DNA of 14,867 nt, from assembly GCA_031266635.1 (NCBI GenBank), contig JAISAN010000015.1:1-14867 (forward strand), read 5' to 3'. A program made the translations under genes and the position numbers. Each line of letters starts with the position of its first letter. Within the stretch, counting starts at the first letter, position 1. The notes under the pieces are model-generated. The model had not been told where the DNA came from, did no database searches, and saw only the letters and a list, made by a program, of their open reading frames with translations. Of the stretch, positions 14,320 to 14,867 are shown piece after piece. This DNA is from Treponema sp. (GTDB lineage Bacteria > Spirochaetota > Spirochaetia > Treponematales > Breznakiellaceae).

Positions 14320-14867
14320 AACAATCCCCCGTTTACGGAAATCACCTGCCGGGTGATATAGGCGGCCGCGCCGGAAAGCAGAAAAACCGCCAGGGCGGCG
14401 ACTTCTTCGGGTTTTCCCACCCGGCCCATGGGAATGGCGGGAAGGATCATGTCCAGCGGAGCGTCCTTGATCATATCGGTTTCGATGATCCCCGGGGCGA
14501 TACAGTTTACCGTGATGGATCGGCTTGCCAGCTCCACCGCCAGGGCCTTGGTGGCGCCGATGATCCCCGCCTTGGAAGCGCTGTAGTTTACCTGCCCCCG
14601 GTTACCCATAATCCCCGACACCGATGAGACGGTAATGATCCGCCCCTGCTTTCTGCGGCACAGGGGCATGATGAGCGGGTGAAGTACGTTGTAGAATCCG
14701 TCCAGATTGGTGTGGATCACCTGATCCCAGTCCTCGCCGCTTAAAGCCGGAAAGGCGTTGTCGGCGTTGATCCCGGCGTTACAGACTACGCCCCAGAAAG
14801 GACCCTGGCTCCAGGCTTCCAGCTTGTTCCGGCAATCCTCCCGATCCGATATGTCGAATTGCAGCAG
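14316..14867 (-). CDS. 3-oxoacyl-ACP reductase (FabG/ApeQ type), 5' partial
   Basis: The frame runs from the TGA at 14316-14318 to the right edge without a stop, giving 183 residues. A GTG at 14720 inside it is not the start, because SDR features continue upstream (CNAGIN, fragment residues 29-34). It is a classical short-chain dehydrogenase. Catalytic Ser82 is in VSSVSG, with Tyr95 and Lys99 in NYSASKAG, and the NCIAPGIIETDM and SVNGG-type C-terminal motifs follow. Roughly 60 residues with the NADPH-binding TGxxxGxG loop should lie outside the window. It would reduce 3-oxoacyl-ACP to 3-hydroxyacyl-ACP. The 4-bp ATGA overlap with the ketosynthase gene indicates coupled translation. In aryl-polyene clusters a dehydratase normally precedes this reductase; that would lie to the right of the window. 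Confidence 0.9.
   Translation of the reverse strand: MLQFDISDREDCRNKLEAWSQGPFWGVVCNAGINADNAFPALSGEDWDQVIHTNLDGFYNVLHPLIMPLCRRKQGRIITVSSVSGIMGNRGQVNYSASKAGIIGATKALAVELASRSITVNCIAPGIIETDMIKDAPLDMILPAIPMGRVGKPEEVAALAVFLLSGAAAYITRQVISVNGGLL

Noticed and set aside
14316..14720. Ketoreductase starting at the GTG at 14720
   Set aside because: The frame continues upstream to the window edge with conserved SDR sequence, including the CNAG motif, so the gene is truncated by the window and does not begin there.

Overview
The window looks like chromosomal DNA of a spirochaete, most likely a Treponema relative of the termite-gut or free-living kind. This is inferred from gene content and style: a very large surface protein ending in a barrel-type C-terminal Phe, a TPR lipoprotein with a relaxed lipobox, an N-terminally extended uracil phosphoribosyltransferase, GC-rich genes, and short AT-rich spacers full of hairpins. 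No rRNA, tRNA, CRISPR array, transposase or integrase is visible, and every gap between genes is shorter than 300 bases.

Left (1-5034). A large outer-membrane-type protein, cut off at its 5' end by the window, runs rightward. It meets a leftward TPR lipoprotein gene tail to tail, and the coding regions overlap by 45 bp over a perfect 13-bp-arm hairpin. Upstream of the lipoprotein gene is a 174-bp spacer holding three consecutive hairpins. Beyond it is the leftward uracil phosphoribosyltransferase-like gene. A related hairpin with the same CGGTT loop lies upstream of that gene, so it is bracketed by similar elements.

Middle (6103-8804). A divergent spacer carries a rightward promoter for an Rrf2-family regulator with IscR-like cysteines. 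This gene overlaps by 14 bp a membrane protein built around three related winged-helix-like modules, so the two are probably translated together. A candidate terminator follows, then a good sigma-70-type promoter driving a small secreted protein of unknown function.

Right (8833-14867). A leftward gene encodes a DinG-family iron-sulfur helicase fused to an N-terminal RadC-like JAMM domain. It has its own promoter, directly downstream of a weak terminator for the next operon. That operon, also leftward, runs ketoreductase (cut by the window) > beta-ketoacyl synthase > MIO-type aromatic ammonia-lyase. Both internal junctions are 4-bp ATGA overlaps. The gene set fits the edge of an aryl-polyene or flexirubin-like pigment cluster, in which the lyase would provide a cinnamate-type starter and the KS/KR pair would build the polyene. 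The most interesting items are this operon, the JAMM-DinG fusion, the Rrf2/three-module membrane protein pair, and the CGGTT-loop hairpin family.
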